64,000 nt of DNA from Verrucomicrobiia bacterium (GTDB taxonomy: Bacteria; Verrucomicrobiota; Verrucomicrobiia; Verrucomicrobiales; DEV007): the NCBI GenBank assembly GCA_030427505.1, contig JAUICH010000026.1, forward strand, positions 21,573-85,572. The letters are read 5' to 3'. The notes beneath the pieces are model-generated. The model was not told where the DNA came from, ran no database searches, and worked only from the letters and a program-made list of their open reading frames with translations. Position numbers and translations under genes: made by a program. Positions 9,001 through 18,626 of the stretch are shown here, piece by piece (the first letter of the stretch is position 1; each line of letters begins with the position of its first letter).

Positions 9001-9912
9001 ATGGAGACTACGCCGGACCAGTTTCAGAAGCAGATTGAGAAAGCAGCCGTGCTATTGGAGGCGCTGCCGTACCTGCAATCTTTCCGCGGCTCGACCTTTT
9101 TGATCAAGGTGGGCGGTAGCGCCATGGAGGATCCCGCCCTGGTGCGCGGACTCCTGAGGGATGTGGTGTTTCTGGAGGTGGCGGGGATCAACCCCGTCCT
9201 GGTGCATGGGGGCGGAAAGGCCATTTCCGCGGCGATGGCCGAGTCCGGCTTGCAGCCGGTGTGGATAGCCGGGCAGCGGGTGACGGACGACGCGGCGATG
9301 GAGATCGTGGAGCGGACGCTGACGGACACCATCAACCCGGAACTGGTGTCGAGCATTGAAACCTACGGCGGCCGGGCCGTCGGAGTTCCCGGGCGGGAGG
9401 CCTTCATCGGGGAACGGTTGAAAGCCTGGTCGGACGAGGAAAAGAAAGAGGTCGAGCTTGGCCGCGTGGGGCAGGTGGTGGATTTTGATCTGGAAAAGAT
9501 TTTCGCGGCGATTCATGACGAACGCGTACCGGTGGTATCCCCCATCGCGAAGGAAAAGGGGACCGGCCTGTCCCTGAACGTGAATGCCGACCTGGCGGCC
9601 AGCGCGCTGGCGGGCCGGCTGCAGGCGGCGAAGCTGGTTTTCCTGAGTGATGTGCGTGGCGTGATGAGCGACCCGCGAGACACTGGCACTTTGATTCCTT
9701 CCATTCGCGAAGACGAGGTGGAAACGATGATCAAGGACGGAGTGATTTTTGGCGGGATGATTCCGAAGCTGCGCTCCTCCGTGGAGGCGCTGCAAGCGGG
9801 TGTGGGTAAGGTGCACATGATCGACGGACGCATCCGCCACTCTCTATTACTGGAGATCTTTACCGACGTGGGGATCGGAACGGAAATAGTGAAAGCGGAG
9901 GCTGACGCGTAA
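9001..9912 (+). CDS. argB: Acetylglutamate kinase
   Basis: ArgB phosphorylates N-acetylglutamate and is often the arginine-feedback point. The 303-residue protein carries the amino-acid-kinase signatures FLIKVGGSAMED, VLVHGGGKAISAAM and the GGMIPKLRSSVEAL block near the C-terminus. LNVNADLAASALAG matches the substrate-binding part. The N-terminal helix before the kinase core (QKQIEKAAVLLEALPYLQSF) resembles the extension of hexameric, arginine-inhibited enzymes, so feedback inhibition is likely but inferred. argD starts 14 bp after the stop. Confidence 0.96.
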   Translation: METTPDQFQKQIEKAAVLLEALPYLQSFRGSTFLIKVGGSAMEDPALVRGLLRDVVFLEVAGINPVLVHGGGKAISAAMAESGLQPVWIAGQRVTDDAAMEIVERTLTDTINPELVSSIETYGGRAVGVPGREAFIGERLKAWSDEEKKEVELGRVGQVVDFDLEKIFAAIHDERVPVVSPIAKEKGTGLSLNVNADLAASALAGRLQAAKLVFLSDVRGVMSDPRDTGTLIPSIREDEVETMIKDGVIFGGMIPKLRSSVEALQAGVGKVHMIDGRIRHSLLLEIFTDVGIGTEIVKAEADA

Positions 9913-9926
9913 GATAAGACACGCTC

Positions 9927-11243
9927 ATGAGCGAGGAGAGCACGACAGATTTGATCCGGCAATATGTGATGCCGAACTATGCCCGGTTTCCCCTGTGTTT
10001 CACCCGGGGAGAAGGTGTGTGGCTGTGGGACGAGGCGGGGAAACGCTACCTGGACTTTGGCGCGGGCATCGCGGTCTGCACCTTGGGACACGCCCCGGCG
10101 TTTCTCAGTGACGCCATCGCGGCGCAGGCGAAAAAGCTCATTCACAGCTCCAACCTCTACCAGATCCGCGAGCAGGCTGAGCTGGCGCGTTTCCTGGTGG
10201 AGAAGGTGGTGAAGCTGCCGGGGAAGGTCTTCCTCTGCAACAGTGGCGCGGAAGCGAACGATTCGCTCATCAAGCTGGCGCGCATGTTCGGACACGTCAC
10301 GGCCGAAGCCCACGGGCACGCGCGGTATGAGGTGATCACCTGTGTGAACTCCTTTCATGGCCGGACTCTGGGCGGCATTGCGGCGACGGGGCAGGAGAAG
10401 GTGAAGAAGGGATTCGAGCCGTTGCTGGAAGGCTTCCGGCATGTGCCGTACAACGACATTGAAGCCCTGCGGGCAGCTGTAACGGATAAGACGGCGGCCA
10501 TCCTGCTGGAAGTGATCCAGGGCGAGGGCGGCATTCATGTGGCGACGCCGGAGTATCTGCAGGCCGTGTCCGATCTTTGCCGGGAGAAGCACCTCTTGTT
10601 CATGCTGGACGAAGTGCAGTGTGGCCTGGGCCGGACCGGAGAAAGCTGTGCGTGGCGAGCCGTGCTGAAGGACAGCGGAGTGAAGATCGAGCCTGATGCC
10701 GTGAGCTGGGCAAAGGGATTGGCGGGCGGCTTTCCCATGGGCGGCATCTGGGCCAAAGCGGCGCCCATTATGGAGGGGGTCAATGACGGGCTGATTTGTG
10801 ATTTGTTAGGGCCAGGAACTCACGGTTCCACCTTCGGTGGTACCCCCCTGGGTTCCGTGGCGGCTTTGGCCGTGCTCAAGGAAATCGAAGACAAAGACCT
10901 GATCCGGCACGCGGGAGAGATGGGGGACTATGCGCGGCAGCGCGTCAAGGATGAGCCGCTGCCTTTTGTGACAGGTATGCGCGGCCTTGGATTGATGCTG
11001 GGTTTTGTGCTGGATACCGGCGCGGTGGAAACGCTACCGGCCTTCGTGGGATGCGGCCTGACGCCCAGCGCCTTTGTGGTGCGGCAACTCCAGGAAGCTG
11101 GGCTGTTAACGGTGCCGGCTGGGCCAGGCGTGGTGCGTTGGCTGCCACCTCTGAACGTAACCAAAGATGAGATGGATGAGGCGTTCGCAATCATGAAGGA
11201 GGTATTGACCCGCCTGGCGGAGACGGTGGCGGCTTCCGCCTGA
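9927..11243 (+). CDS. argD: Acetylornithine aminotransferase (class III, PLP)
   Basis: This enzyme makes N-acetylornithine from the semialdehyde using glutamate as amino donor. Family marks are NSGAEANDSLIKLAR, SFHGRTLGGIAATGQ, GEGGIHVATPEYL and DEVQCGLGRTG. The PLP lysine is K263 in SWAKGLAGGFPMGG. At 438 residues it is slightly longer than the usual 390-410. The extra length lies mainly around FGHVTAEAHGHARYEV and LKDSGVKIEPD. Its place between argB and argF settles the role over other class III transaminases. Confidence 0.93.
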   Translation: MSEESTTDLIRQYVMPNYARFPLCFTRGEGVWLWDEAGKRYLDFGAGIAVCTLGHAPAFLSDAIAAQAKKLIHSSNLYQIREQAELARFLVEKVVKLPGKVFLCNSGAEANDSLIKLARMFGHVTAEAHGHARYEVITCVNSFHGRTLGGIAATGQEKVKKGFEPLLEGFRHVPYNDIEALRAAVTDKTAAILLEVIQGEGGIHVATPEYLQAVSDLCREKHLLFMLDEVQCGLGRTGESCAWRAVLKDSGVKIEPDAVSWAKGLAGGFPMGGIWAKAAPIMEGVNDGLICDLLGPGTHGSTFGGTPLGSVAALAVLKEIEDKDLIRHAGEMGDYARQRVKDEPLPFVTGMRGLGLMLGFVLDTGAVETLPAFVGCGLTPSAFVVRQLQEAGLLTVPAGPGVVRWLPPLNVTKDEMDEAFAIMKEVLTRLAETVAASA

Positions 11244-11276
11244 AGCATCTGAATGAGAATTAGATAGGCTTAGCTT

Positions 11277-12188
11277 ATGAAACATCTGCTTTCCATTGAA
11301 TCTCTGAGCGCTGAGGAGATCCGCAGTATTGTGGACCTGGCTGACGACCTGAAGGAGCGCCGGGGCAAGGACGAACCCAAAGTGCTGGAAGGGCAGTGCT
11401 GGGCCATGCTGTTCAGCAAATCTTCCACCCGGACCCGGGTGAGCTTTGAGGTGGGTATCCGGGAACTGGGCGGCTCGGTCATGTTTCTTTCCGCCGGCGA
11501 CATGCAACTGGGCCGGGGCGAACCGATCAAGGATACCGCAAGAGTCTTGGGCCGGATGGTGCACGGAGCCGTCATCCGGACCTATGCGCAGAGCAACGTT
11601 GAGGAGTTTGCCGAGTTCGGGAAGATTCCCACCATCAATGCTTTGACCGATGAAGAACATCCCTGCCAGGTGCTGGCGGATTTGCAGACCATCCGGGAAC
11701 GGATTGGTGGCTGGGATGGCAAGAAGATCGTTTTCCTGGGCGATGGGGACTGCAATATGGCGCGGTCCTGGATGTGGGCCGCGAAGCGCCTGAACTTTGA
11801 ACTGGTGATCGCTGCGCCGGAAACCTTTCAGCCGTCAGCGGAGTACCTGGAGAACCTGGGCGCCGGTAACCTGGTGAGTTGTGATACGGACCCGGCGAAG
11901 GCGGTTGTAGGCGCGGACGTGCTCTATACCGACACCTGGGTCAGCATGGGGAAAGAAGCGGAGTCCGCCGGGCGGCTGGCGACGCTGAAGGGGTATGGCA
12001 TTTCCCAGGAACTCGTGGACTTGGCGAACCCGGGCGCGGCGGTGCTTCACTGCCTGCCGGCCTATCGTGGGCACGAGATCATGGAAGACGTGATGGAAGC
12101 GCACGCGGACGAGATCTTTCAGCAGGCGGAAAACCGGCTGCACGCGCAGAAGGCGGTCATGCTGGAACTGGCCAGCGCGTGGGCCTGA
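11277..12188 (+). CDS. argF: Ornithine carbamoyltransferase
   Basis: ArgF joins ornithine and carbamoyl phosphate to give citrulline. The 303-residue protein has the carbamoyl-phosphate motif SSTRTR, HPCQVLADLQTI and the ornithine-binding HCLPAYRGHE motif with its cysteine. The central DGDCNMARS block replaces the commoner NN pair with CN but keeps the second asparagine. argG and argH are not in the window, so the last two arginine steps are encoded elsewhere. The stop is only 10 bp from the end of a convergent gene. Confidence 0.95.
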   Translation: MKHLLSIESLSAEEIRSIVDLADDLKERRGKDEPKVLEGQCWAMLFSKSSTRTRVSFEVGIRELGGSVMFLSAGDMQLGRGEPIKDTARVLGRMVHGAVIRTYAQSNVEEFAEFGKIPTINALTDEEHPCQVLADLQTIRERIGGWDGKKIVFLGDGDCNMARSWMWAAKRLNFELVIAAPETFQPSAEYLENLGAGNLVSCDTDPAKAVVGADVLYTDTWVSMGKEAESAGRLATLKGYGISQELVDLANPGAAVLHCLPAYRGHEIMEDVMEAHADEIFQQAENRLHAQKAVMLELASAWA

Positions 12189-12198
12189 GGGACTGGGT

Positions 12199-15183
12199 TC
12201 AATCCGCGGTGGTGACGTATTCGAGTAGGTCGGCCAAGTCCTGACGGGAGAGGGTGGCTTCCAGGCCCACGGGCATGAGGGACTGACCCATGGCCTGCAT
12301 CTGGGCGAGGTCAGCGCGCGCCACGGTGGTTTCGACGCCGCCGGGCTGACGGATAGTCAGAGAATCGGCGGTTTCGTTGGCGACCAAGCCGATCAGGGTT
12401 TCGCCTTGTTTCGTGGTGGCGATATAGGCGGCGTATTGAGGGGCGACTTCGCGATTCGGGTCTATGAGGTTGGTTAGAATGGAAGCCTTTCCCGCGGTCT
12501 TGAAGGTCACGCGGTCTGGACCCACGGCAAAGCCCTGGTCACCGGAGCGGTGACAGGTCATGCAGACTTGCTGGAATTTTTCATGACCGCGTTTGGCGTC
12601 CGCTTCGAGGTCGAGGACGGAAAGGTAGTCTTCGATCACCGCCTGCCGGTCGATGGCGGTGGAGACGAGGGTTTCTTCCGCAAGGGTGCGGACCTTGGCA
12701 TCTTTGTATTTTTTCAATGCGGTTTGCTGGGGAGAGGGAATCTCCGCTGCCGCGATCTTTCCGTCCCGGATGGCGGTTAGAAGCTCCACGGCGTAGTCGC
12801 CACGGCTGAGAAGACGGCCGATGGCGTGGTTGCGTTCCGCCAGGGTGAGATCCGGCCAGCGAATGACGATGGCGGATGCGAGATCCGGAGAGCGGCGTGC
12901 GGCCAGGGTATCGACGGCGGCGGTCCGGAGGGTGGTATCATTGGATGACTCAAGGAGAGACACGGCGGCGCTGGAGGGTTCGTCGCCGGGAGCATAGGCG
13001 AGCAGGCGTACGGCGGCGGCCCGGGTCTCAGGGGCAAGAGAGCCGTCCGTAGCCTGGGAAATTGCGTTGGAGAATACCGGTCCCAAGACGTTTTCGACGT
13101 CGGCTTTGGCGAGCGACGACTTGGCTTTGGCCAGACCCGAGCCCAGCGCTTCCACCAGGTCCAGGGAACGGGCGGAGGTGGGAGCGGCGGCGATGGATCT
13201 GAGGACCGTGTTGACCGAGATGGGGTCGTTCATGTGGCCGATGATCGTGGTAAGATTCTCCAACATGGAGGCGCCGGACTCGCTCTTGTCTTTCAACAGC
13301 TCGAACAGCATGGCGGCTTCTTCCGGGGACTTAATGGCGGAAAGGATGGCGGCTTCGTTCCAGGGATCGCCGAGAGCGCTTTCAGCCATGAAAATCAGCA
13401 GGGGGTTTGACCCCGCGCCGGAGGCGCGGTTGCTGAGGGCAAGGGCGGCTTCGTAGCGGACTTCGGGATCTTCGTCTCCCGCGGCGTTGGTGGCCAGGTC
13501 CGGACCGGCCAGGCGAATGGCGTGGCGGCGAACAGCGGGTGAGGTGTCGTTCAGGGCGTTGAGAAGGGCGAAGTCATCCAGGGCGTCCAGGCTGGACAGA
13601 AGATGAAGCGCGAGGAGTTTTCCCGCGCCGGGGTTTTCCTTTTTGATGATGAAGTCTTTCAAAAGGGGAGCGGAATCCGGATCTTTTCGCTCCCAGAGGA
13701 GGCGCTGAGCGGTGGCGCGGTGCCAGCCATTTGGATGGCCTAACAGGTTCACCAATGCTTCCGTTGACGCCTGGCTGATTGGGGAAGAAGGGCGGCGTTC
13801 GAAGTCTCTCTCAGGAACCGCGCGGTAAATGCGGCCGCGGCGATTGCCGCTGTTGAGATCCAGGTATTGCTTGATGCCGGGCGGCAGGCTCTTGGGATGT
13901 TCGATGGTCTCGCGGTACATGTCCGCGATGTAAAGACAGCCGTCCGGGGCATTGGTGAAAGACACGGGCCGGAACCAGTTGTCGGAGGAGGCGACGAACT
14001 CGCTCTTGGCATCGTCCGGGTGACGGCTGGCGGAGAGCGTGGCCTGGCCGGGGAGGTTCTGGATGACTTTGCGATGGACGAGGTTGCTGCCCGCGTCGCC
14101 GATGAAGGCGTTGTCCGCGAATTCCGGCCCGTAAGCGTCGCCAGTGTAGATCGTGATGCCAGTGGCGGCGGTAAAGTATCCAGAGACACGGCCGCCGCCT
14201 TCCACCACGCCGGGCACCATGCCACTGACCCGCCACCGGGTGCGGATGATGCGCCAGGCTTCGTCCGGGCTGATGCGAAAGACTTCCGCCGAGGGACCGT
14301 CCGTGGCGATGGAGGCGAGGGCGGACGGCAGGCTGTAGTAGGGGTTGGGAGTCACCTGGCTGAGCTCATACATCACGGCCTGAATGTGGTTGCTGTTGGA
14401 GCAGACGTAGCGGCGGCCTTTGCTGTCGAAGGAGAGGCCATACTGAGCGGAGCCGCTTTCGGCCCGTAGATCGCGCTTCACGGGATCGAAGGAAAAGTCG
14501 GCGCCGCGCAGGTTCAGGGCTTCGCTTTCCGGTTGGTCCGGCCGGCGGACGAGACCGCCATTGCGGGCGGTGGCGCCGTAAATGCGGTTGTCCGGCCCCC
14601 AAGTCAGGCTGTTAACCAGGGCCTGGACGTTCAGTTCATCCACTCCGGCGCCGAAGCCTGTGAAGACGACTTCCTTTTCTTCCGCGACGCCATCGCCGTC
14701 CTTGTCGCGGAAGTAGAGAAGGTCAGGCGTGGCGGCGACGAAGATCCCTCCATCGTAGCAGGCGACCCCCGTGGGCCATTTCAGGCCCTCGGCATAGACC
14801 GTGGCGCGGTCGAACCTGCCGTCCTGATCTTCATCGACCAGGAGCCGGATGCGGCCTTCCTCCGAATCGCGTCGCTCGGAGTAGCCGCGCATTTCGACGG
14901 CGAAGAGCCGTCCGTCAGCATCGAATTCCAGAGCGATGGGATCCTCCACCAGGGGTTCGTGGGCCGCGAGTTCCAGCTTGAAGCCGGGCTTTACCTGGAA
15001 GGTTCCCAGCGCATCCGCCGGGTCCGTGGCGGGAAGGCGGGGCAGGTCTTCCGCCTTGGCCTGGGGTTCCGTGGCGTCTCCGGCAGCCCGAGCCGCTGGA
15101 TGGGGATGAGGAAGGATGGCGATGACGAAGCACCAAAGGACTGGCAAAGTCACGGCCTGGAGAGGGCGGCGGGGGCGTTTCAT
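12199..15183 (-). CDS. Secreted PVC-type propeller/HEAT/c-type heme protein
   Basis: The 994-residue protein begins with a signal peptide (MKRPRRPLQAV, then a hydrophobic stretch ending near AARAAG). The open frame runs 40 codons further, but the internal ATG at 15183 is the start that gives a signal peptide. The N-terminal half is a beta-propeller of the 'membrane-bound dehydrogenase' type (FKLELAAHEPLVEDPIALEFDADGRLFAVE). The middle is alpha-helical, with HEAT-like repeats. The C-terminus has a heme c site, CMTCH at residues 874-878, followed by the LIDPNREVAPQY pattern of PVC heme-binding domains. Related proteins are common in Planctomycetota and Verrucomicrobiota and are thought to be periplasmic oxidoreductases of sugars or their derivatives. 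The substrate is unknown. Confidence 0.88.
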   Translation of the reverse strand: MKRPRRPLQAVTLPVLWCFVIAILPHPHPAARAAGDATEPQAKAEDLPRLPATDPADALGTFQVKPGFKLELAAHEPLVEDPIALEFDADGRLFAVEMRGYSERRDSEEGRIRLLVDEDQDGRFDRATVYAEGLKWPTGVACYDGGIFVAATPDLLYFRDKDGDGVAEEKEVVFTGFGAGVDELNVQALVNSLTWGPDNRIYGATARNGGLVRRPDQPESEALNLRGADFSFDPVKRDLRAESGSAQYGLSFDSKGRRYVCSNSNHIQAVMYELSQVTPNPYYSLPSALASIATDGPSAEVFRISPDEAWRIIRTRWRVSGMVPGVVEGGGRVSGYFTAATGITIYTGDAYGPEFADNAFIGDAGSNLVHRKVIQNLPGQATLSASRHPDDAKSEFVASSDNWFRPVSFTNAPDGCLYIADMYRETIEHPKSLPPGIKQYLDLNSGNRRGRIYRAVPERDFERRPSSPISQASTEALVNLLGHPNGWHRATAQRLLWERKDPDSAPLLKDFIIKKENPGAGKLLALHLLSSLDALDDFALLNALNDTSPAVRRHAIRLAGPDLATNAAGDEDPEVRYEAALALSNRASGAGSNPLLIFMAESALGDPWNEAAILSAIKSPEEAAMLFELLKDKSESGASMLENLTTIIGHMNDPISVNTVLRSIAAAPTSARSLDLVEALGSGLAKAKSSLAKADVENVLGPVFSNAISQATDGSLAPETRAAAVRLLAYAPGDEPSSAAVSLLESSNDTTLRTAAVDTLAARRSPDLASAIVIRWPDLTLAERNHAIGRLLSRGDYAVELLTAIRDGKIAAAEIPSPQQTALKKYKDAKVRTLAEETLVSTAIDRQAVIEDYLSVLDLEADAKRGHEKFQQVCMTCHRSGDQGFAVGPDRVTFKTAGKASILTNLIDPNREVAPQYAAYIATTKQGETLIGLVANETADSLTIRQPGGVETTVARADLAQMQAMGQSLMPVGLEATLSRQDLADLLEYVTTAD

Positions 15184-15363
15184 TGGGAATTTCTGAACCG
15201 GTAGAGGGGGCTCTTGTTCAAAGAAGGGGAATCGCAATGGATTGGAGAGCAAGGGCTTGTTCTTGGCAAGACCGTGTTGCGAATGGTAGTACCAAATGTC
15301 CATTCAGAAGAACCGGTTTGTCCTCGGTGACCCACCCCCAACGTTTTCCGTCTTAAAGCTCCC

Positions 15364-16314
15364 ATGAAACGCAGACAGTTTATTCGCTATGCGGCGGCTT
15401 CGGCTGCCGCGCCGTTGCTCGTTTCCGATATCTCGAAATCCGTGGCCGCGGAGAAGGAAGCTGAGTTGGAGATCATCGACATCCATCAGCACGTGAATTT
15501 TCATGGGCGGATGAATGAAGCCTTGGTGGCGCACCAGAGGACCATGGGAGTGAGCAAGACCGTGTTGCTTCCCGCCGGTTCGCAGATCATGAGTGCGTCC
15601 ACCCACCAGGGGAAGTCGAATGGGTTGGCGGCGAGGGTGTTCGGGACGGAAGCCTCCGCGAGGCTGGCGGCGGCGCATCCGGATGAGTTTATCTACTTCA
15701 CCAATGAGGTGCCGGATCTGGAGGGAGCCAAGGCGGAACTGGAAAAGTGGCTGGAGCGAGGCGCGCGGGGCATCGGGGAGATGAAGTATGGCATGGACTG
15801 CGACTCCGAGCCGATGCAGATGGTCTACCAGATTGCCCGGCACTATGACGTGCCGGTGCTCCTGCATTTCCAGCACGAAAAGTATAATATGGGTTTCGAC
15901 CGGTTTTATAAAATGCTGGAGAAATACCCGGAGGTGAACTTTTTTGGGCATGCCCAGACTTGGTGGGGGAACATCGATAAGAGCCACCAACAGGAAGAGA
16001 TGTATCCGAAAGGACCGGTGACCCCCGGTGGTCTGACGGACAAGTATTTGTCAGACTATCCCAACATGTTTGGCGATCTGTCCGCCGGGTCGGGCCGGAA
16101 TGCGCTGACCCGGGACGAGGAGCACGCCGCGGCCTTCCTGGAGAAACACCAGGATAAGCTATGTTACGGGACAGACTGCGCGGACCCGGAAGGCAGCGGT
16201 GAAAAATGCAGTGGCAGCCAGACTCAGGCGATTGTGAAGCGGTTGCTGACGGATCCGGTGGCGCAAAGGAAAGTGTTTTCGTCGAACGCCCGGAGGGTAA
16301 TTCGGTTCGACTAG
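15364..16314 (+). CDS. Exported amidohydrolase-2 family metal-dependent hydrolase
   Basis: The 316 residues start with a Tat-like signal, RRQFIRYAAASAAAPLLV. The mature protein is a TIM-barrel hydrolase: IIDIHQHVNF carries the metal-binding H-x-H, further histidines occur in LLHFQHEKY and FFGHAQTWW, and the closing aspartate is in CYGTDCADPEG. The family hydrolyses or decarboxylates many small substrates, such as lactones and carboxylated aromatics. It is the first gene of a rightward run of exported hydrolases and starts divergent from the heme protein gene. Confidence 0.85.
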   Translation: MKRRQFIRYAAASAAAPLLVSDISKSVAAEKEAELEIIDIHQHVNFHGRMNEALVAHQRTMGVSKTVLLPAGSQIMSASTHQGKSNGLAARVFGTEASARLAAAHPDEFIYFTNEVPDLEGAKAELEKWLERGARGIGEMKYGMDCDSEPMQMVYQIARHYDVPVLLHFQHEKYNMGFDRFYKMLEKYPEVNFFGHAQTWWGNIDKSHQQEEMYPKGPVTPGGLTDKYLSDYPNMFGDLSAGSGRNALTRDEEHAAAFLEKHQDKLCYGTDCADPEGSGEKCSGSQTQAIVKRLLTDPVAQRKVFSSNARRVIRFD

Positions 16315-16378
16315 ACGGTTCTCAAGAAAACCGGAGCAAAAGAGAACGTAACGTGCGGGAACAGATCGGGGTATTCGC

Positions 16379-17191
16379 ATGAGAATGAGGTATGTCTTTG
16401 GATTCGTGTGGTTCTTGCTGAATGCCGTCTGTCAGGGCGAGGAACAAGGTATGTCGTCAAGCCCACTCATCATTGCTCATCGGGGAGCCAGCGCGGAAGC
16501 GCCGGAGAACACCTTGGCGTCGATCAAGTTGGCGCAGGAAAAGAAGACGGACTGGATTGAATTCGATGTGCGGGTGACGGCGGATGGCGTGCTGATGTTG
16601 CAACACGACAAGACACTGGAGCGATTTACGGGTGAGACGGCGGCATTTGAAACGCTCTCTTTGGCTGAGGTTGAACGAAAGGACGTGGGCCGGTGGTTTG
16701 GGGAAGCATTTACCGGCGAAAAGATGCCCAGCTTTGCCCAGGCCATAGAGGCGTGCTTGCCGGAAGCCACGCCCTTGATCGAGCAGAAGACAGGTAGCGC
16801 GGAGGCCTACGCGGCGGTCTTGAGGGACTTGAATGCGGTGGACCGCGTGGTGGTGCAGAGTTTTGATTGGCAGTTTTTGAGCGAGATCCGGGAGTTGCTT
16901 CCTGACCTGACTATTGGAGCGCTGGGGGACAAGGAAGTGACCGCCGAAAAGAAGAGTCAGCTAGAGGCTTTGAAGCCTGAGTGGGTGGGGTGGAACCAGA
17001 AGTACCTGACTGAGGCGGCGATCAGCGGGTTTCAGGAATCCGGTTATCGGGTGGCGGTCTGGACGGTGAATGACGTGCGCGGATATCAACGTTTCGTCAC
17101 CTGGGGGGTGGACGGCATCATTACCGACCGGCCGGATACGGCTCGGGAAGTGGCGGAGGATTTGGCGAAGCCAGCTCAGCCGGAGAATTAG
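16379..17191 (+). CDS. Exported glycerophosphodiester phosphodiesterase
   Basis: The enzyme is predicted to hydrolyse glycerophosphodiesters to glycerol 3-phosphate and an alcohol. After a signal peptide (VFGFVWFLLNAVCQG) the 270-residue protein has the GDPD core: IIAHRGASAEAPENT with the catalytic histidine and arginine, the metal-binding acids in WIEFDVRVTADG, and the HDKTLERFTG block. EQKTG and VVQSFDWQFL fit the later barrel strands, and VAVWTVND is the conserved C-terminal strand. It sits 64 bp after the amidohydrolase gene, so the two may be co-transcribed. Confidence 0.92.
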   Translation: MRMRYVFGFVWFLLNAVCQGEEQGMSSSPLIIAHRGASAEAPENTLASIKLAQEKKTDWIEFDVRVTADGVLMLQHDKTLERFTGETAAFETLSLAEVERKDVGRWFGEAFTGEKMPSFAQAIEACLPEATPLIEQKTGSAEAYAAVLRDLNAVDRVVVQSFDWQFLSEIRELLPDLTIGALGDKEVTAEKKSQLEALKPEWVGWNQKYLTEAAISGFQESGYRVAVWTVNDVRGYQRFVTWGVDGIITDRPDTAREVAEDLAKPAQPEN

Positions 17192-17247
17192 CCGCTTGCG
17201 GCATTTGAACTCTGCTACATTCGCGGAGGCTTTTCCCACCCCTTCCC

Positions 17248-18537
17248 ATGCAACCCACTTCATCTTTCTTGCGCACGGCACGACGCTTGGTCGCGATTGT
17301 GAGTGTGGTTTTCGGCGGGATCTTTTTGTGTTTTGTTTCGTCGTTCGGAGCCGAACGGGTGAGCCTGGATGAATTGGCGAAAGCCTTGGAGGGCAAGGCG
17401 TCGGAGACCGAGTTTGTCGTGCGGGATGGCGAGTATAAGGATCTGAAGTTGAAGCTGGAGGTTTCGGGGAAGGAGGACGCAAGAGTTCAGATCCGGGCGG
17501 AGACGCCGGGTGGCGTGGTGATAAGTGGGGAGTCCTGCCTTTTGCTCAAAGGAGAGTATGTGACGGTGGAGGGCTTTCTCTTTCGCGAGGGGCATTCGCC
17601 TATTGAAGGGGTAATCGAGTTTGAAGGAAGTCATTGCCGTCTGACGAACTGTGCTATAGATGCCTTTAATCACCCGGACCCCAAGAGGAAGGACAAATGG
17701 GTATCTCTGAAAGGGCAGCATCACGAAGTAGATCACTGCACGTTTCGGGGGAAGGCCTCCTTCAGCGTCTTACTGACGGTATGGCATGCGCCAGGGGTGC
17801 CCAACCACATTCACATCCATCACAATCACTTCGTGGACCGGGCCCAAATCAAGGGGAAGAACGGCTACGAAACGATACGTATCGGGACCAGTGAAGTGGC
17901 GCACAGCGATTCCATTACACTGGTGGAGGAGAATCTTTTCGAGCGGTGCGATGGGGAGATCGAAACCATTTCCTGCAAGTCAGGGGCGAACATCTTTCGC
18001 CGCAACACCTTCCGGGAGTGTGCCGGCACCCTGACGCTGCGCCATGGGAATGGCTCGCTGGTGGAGGAGAACTATTTTGACGGCGGCGGAAAGAAAGAAA
18101 CCGGGGGCGTGCGGGTCTACGGAGAGAATCACATCATCCGGGGAAACTACATCACGAGAACCACGGGCCGGGCCGACGGAGCCATCGCCTTCATGGCGGG
18201 GAACCCGAAACCTGAGCCGCACGAATGGCAACAGGTGCGGAACGTGAGCCTGGAGAACAACATTGTGGCTCTGAATCGCGGACCGGCGCTGAAGTATGAC
18301 GAGAACTACGGCGAAGACAACCGGGTGGTTCTTCCGGAGGGACTGAGGTTTGTGGGGAACACTTTCGTGATCGGGAAAGAAGGTACATTTTCCGAGGGCT
18401 CGAAACAAGACACGGTGAGCCAGTGGGAGAACAACGCCATCCTGGAAATGGATGAGTTGCCGGAAGACTTGAAGGAGAAACTCCCCAAGGCCATGACGGT
18501 GAAGGAGGCGGGAGCGTCCTGGTTCGAGAACCAGTAA
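17248..18537 (+). CDS. PL6-type polysaccharide lyase (alginate lyase/chondroitinase B fold)
   Basis: The 429-residue protein has a signal peptide (LVAIVSVVFGGIFLCFVSSF). A right-handed beta-helix follows, seen as regularly spaced strands such as CLLLKGEYVTVEGF, FEGSHCRLTNCAI and HHEVDHCTF. The pieces NGYETIRIGTS, ETISCKSGANIFRRNTF, LTLRHGNGSLVEENYF and GGVRVYGENHIIRGNY match the calcium-binding and catalytic face of PL6 enzymes, which cut alginate or dermatan/chondroitin sulfate by beta-elimination. With four sulfatases in the window, a sulfated or uronate-rich substrate is plausible. Exact specificity cannot be read from sequence. Confidence 0.87.
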   Translation: MQPTSSFLRTARRLVAIVSVVFGGIFLCFVSSFGAERVSLDELAKALEGKASETEFVVRDGEYKDLKLKLEVSGKEDARVQIRAETPGGVVISGESCLLLKGEYVTVEGFLFREGHSPIEGVIEFEGSHCRLTNCAIDAFNHPDPKRKDKWVSLKGQHHEVDHCTFRGKASFSVLLTVWHAPGVPNHIHIHHNHFVDRAQIKGKNGYETIRIGTSEVAHSDSITLVEENLFERCDGEIETISCKSGANIFRRNTFRECAGTLTLRHGNGSLVEENYFDGGGKKETGGVRVYGENHIIRGNYITRTTGRADGAIAFMAGNPKPEPHEWQQVRNVSLENNIVALNRGPALKYDENYGEDNRVVLPEGLRFVGNTFVIGKEGTFSEGSKQDTVSQWENNAILEMDELPEDLKEKLPKAMTVKEAGASWFENQ

Positions 18538-18626
18538 GCGGTATCGCGAGACTTCCGCGACGCTGGCGTTGATCGGGAAAACCTTCGTCTTGCACTGAGC
18601 GGACGGAAGCCATAGCCTGCCGGGCC